Positions 62,575-64,000 of a stretch of 64,000 nucleotides of DNA are shown here, piece by piece. This stretch comes from Polyodon spathula. Its lineage: Eukaryota; Chordata; Actinopteri; Acipenseriformes; Polyodontidae. Every line of letters begins with the position of its first letter. The stretch's first letter is position 1. The notes under the pieces are model-generated. The model made no database searches. It was not told the origin of the DNA and saw only the letters and a program-made list of their open reading frames with translations. The stretch lies in NCBI RefSeq assembly GCF_017654505.1, contig NC_054537.1:72536618-72600617 (forward strand), in the 5' to 3' direction. The position numbers were made by a program, and so were the translations under genes.

Positions 62575-64000
62575 ATCTGTTGTTCCCTCTGAAAACACTC
62601 CTGTATTACTAGCAATTCATGACCTTGGCGCCTTGCCAAAAGGACTGTTGGAGATAAAAATGGTTAAACACTTAAAACACTGACTCTGAAAAGCTTAGCA
62701 TCTCCCCACACCTTTATTTGTATGATTCAACTAATTCATGGACTAAGCTCTAAACTCCCGCTCACCAAACTAAAATGGCAAAGATTTTGTAATAAAACTT
62801 TCACACAACAACAGCAACAAAAAAGCAGTCTGTTATGCTCCACAATCTCTTTGGAAGGGAGGGTGGTGAGAGAGAAACAGGAGAAAGGAAACTAGCAGGA
62901 ACTGCTAGTCACATGCCAGAGCAAGACACAAACATGTTTTGAATGGTTGTTAGGTCAGTGATTATGTTGCTGTGAATCACTGTGTAGGTGGAGGTAGTTT
63001 GTAGCTAAAGAAGTTAAACTGTGGCTACTGAAGAGTTTGTTTACCACAAAACCCATCTTTTATATAAGCATGTAATATCCATGCACTTCAAAAGCAAATC
63101 TGGAGGATCCGATGTGGGTTTAAGAAAGAAAGAAATTTGTCACAGGTGATAAACAGATTAAAGTGTTGAAACCCTTACATTAAAACGTGTTTACTGTATG
63201 TATAGGGGGTTGCTTCACACAATTTTCATACCTTCTTTAGAGGGGTCATATTTCTGTATGCTTTCATGTTAATAAAAACCTGTTTTGCAACACATTAAGA
63301 AAAAAAAATAAAAAAATGTAGTGGTATTTAGTGAGCTTGCAATTACTGATAGCCAAGGACTACATTGGCAAAAATATGTTGGAATGGAAGAAGCAGGCAG
63401 TGATAAAATGTTAGACGAGGTGTACTCACTTTAAACCACCTCACTGCATGTAAACTAGGTAAGGGACACACCTTTCTTAAAACCCCTGCACTGTTGACAG
63501 CTGAACTGACAAAGAACCTTCACACAATCAATTGTGAATTCACAGGGGGCTGCCAAAATGTAACAGAAACATTGGACGGTCTTGTTCTTCCTGTACGTCT
63601 CCTTTGACATTTCATTAGCCAGCCCATTTCAAAGCAAAATAAACCTGAACTACTATAGGAAAACTGTATCCAACAGTCTTTAATGGATGAGAAGCATTGA
63701 CTTCAGTCAATGAACAACCTGCTTCTCTACACTCTTTTGTCAGAGAAGTAACCTGAAATGGGTCAATGTGTTTTTATTGTGTGTCGATTTCAAACCGTAG
63801 TTAAGCCATTGACAATATTAAGGACAATTGCCACATTTATGACCTTAAGGCATAGAGACCTGCATTGAACTAGACGATTTACCTTTTAGAGCAGACTTTG
63901 AGAATGTTGTCTGAGTGTTCCAGCACATTAGGCCTATGCACTTTGCCAATCTGAAGGGGGTCACAAGTACATTTCTGCAACCCTACAGAAGACAATCATG
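62301..64000 (-). other. MYLIP: MYLIP intron 2, partial
   Basis: Intron continuing past the right edge. It contains an AAAT tract. An open stretch at 63883-64000 with splice-like ends was considered and not accepted as an exon. Confidence 0.75.
62538..62575. repeat. (AAAT)n microsatellite
   Basis: About 38 bases of AAAT tetranucleotide. Confidence 0.93.

Larger units (their letters stand above)
55845..64000 (-). other. MYLIP: MYLIP gene, partial (5' end beyond the window)
   Basis: Five coding exons on the minus strand encode 353 residues that correspond, without gap in total length, to residues 93-445 of human MYLIP. The two upstream coding exons, promoter and 5'UTR lie to the right of the window. 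It is tandem with GMPR, with about 9 kb between. Confidence 0.9.

Overview
This is a vertebrate chromosomal segment, most likely from a ray-finned fish. It holds three genes in an order also known from human 6p22.3: ATXN1 (+ strand), GMPR (- strand) and MYLIP (- strand, 5' end cut by the window). Evidence for a vertebrate is the large introns with GT-AG boundaries, exon phases and protein lengths that fit the human proteins, and the repeats. Several Tc1/mariner, hAT, CR1, L2, RTE and L1 relics and tRNA-derived SINEs are present, a mix typical of non-teleost ray-finned fishes. The proteins are close to their tetrapod counterparts, so a slowly evolving lineage such as sturgeon, paddlefish, gar or bowfin is plausible; this is inference. 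No prokaryotic feature, CRISPR array or novel gene system was found.

Layout. 1-4554: non-coding DNA upstream of the first coding exon of ATXN1, with two Tc1 relics. 4555-15962: two coding exons of ataxin-1 (834 aa), separated by an 8.7 kb intron that carries two adjoining Tc1 elements, a third Tc1 element and a 1.1 kb foldback element. About 15963-23810: probable long ATXN1 3'UTR, with a hAT-like MITE. About 23810-25905: short gap between two convergent genes. 25905-46570: GMPR, nine coding exons on the minus strand, giving 345 aa, the human length. About 46570-55845: intergenic repeats, including a CR1 LINE split by a solo LTR with a perfect 5-bp target duplication, a hAT fragment and an antisense L2 LINE. 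55845-64000: MYLIP coding exons 3-7, covering the last 353 residues of a protein expected to be about 445 aa.

The three genes are not one pathway. Ataxin-1 is a nuclear corepressor scaffold, GMP reductase converts GMP to IMP, and MYLIP/IDOL is a FERM-RING ubiquitin ligase for lipoprotein receptors. Their neighbourhood is an ancient linkage group and not an operon-like unit. The points most worth checking are the missing long polyglutamine tract in ATXN1 (a short His/Gln tract stands there and a longer one lies downstream), two upstream ORFs before ATXN1, a pure poly-C splice-acceptor tract before the GMPR active-site exon, the solo LTR inside CR1, the foldback element, and a 42-bp triplication beginning inside the terminus of a hAT MITE.
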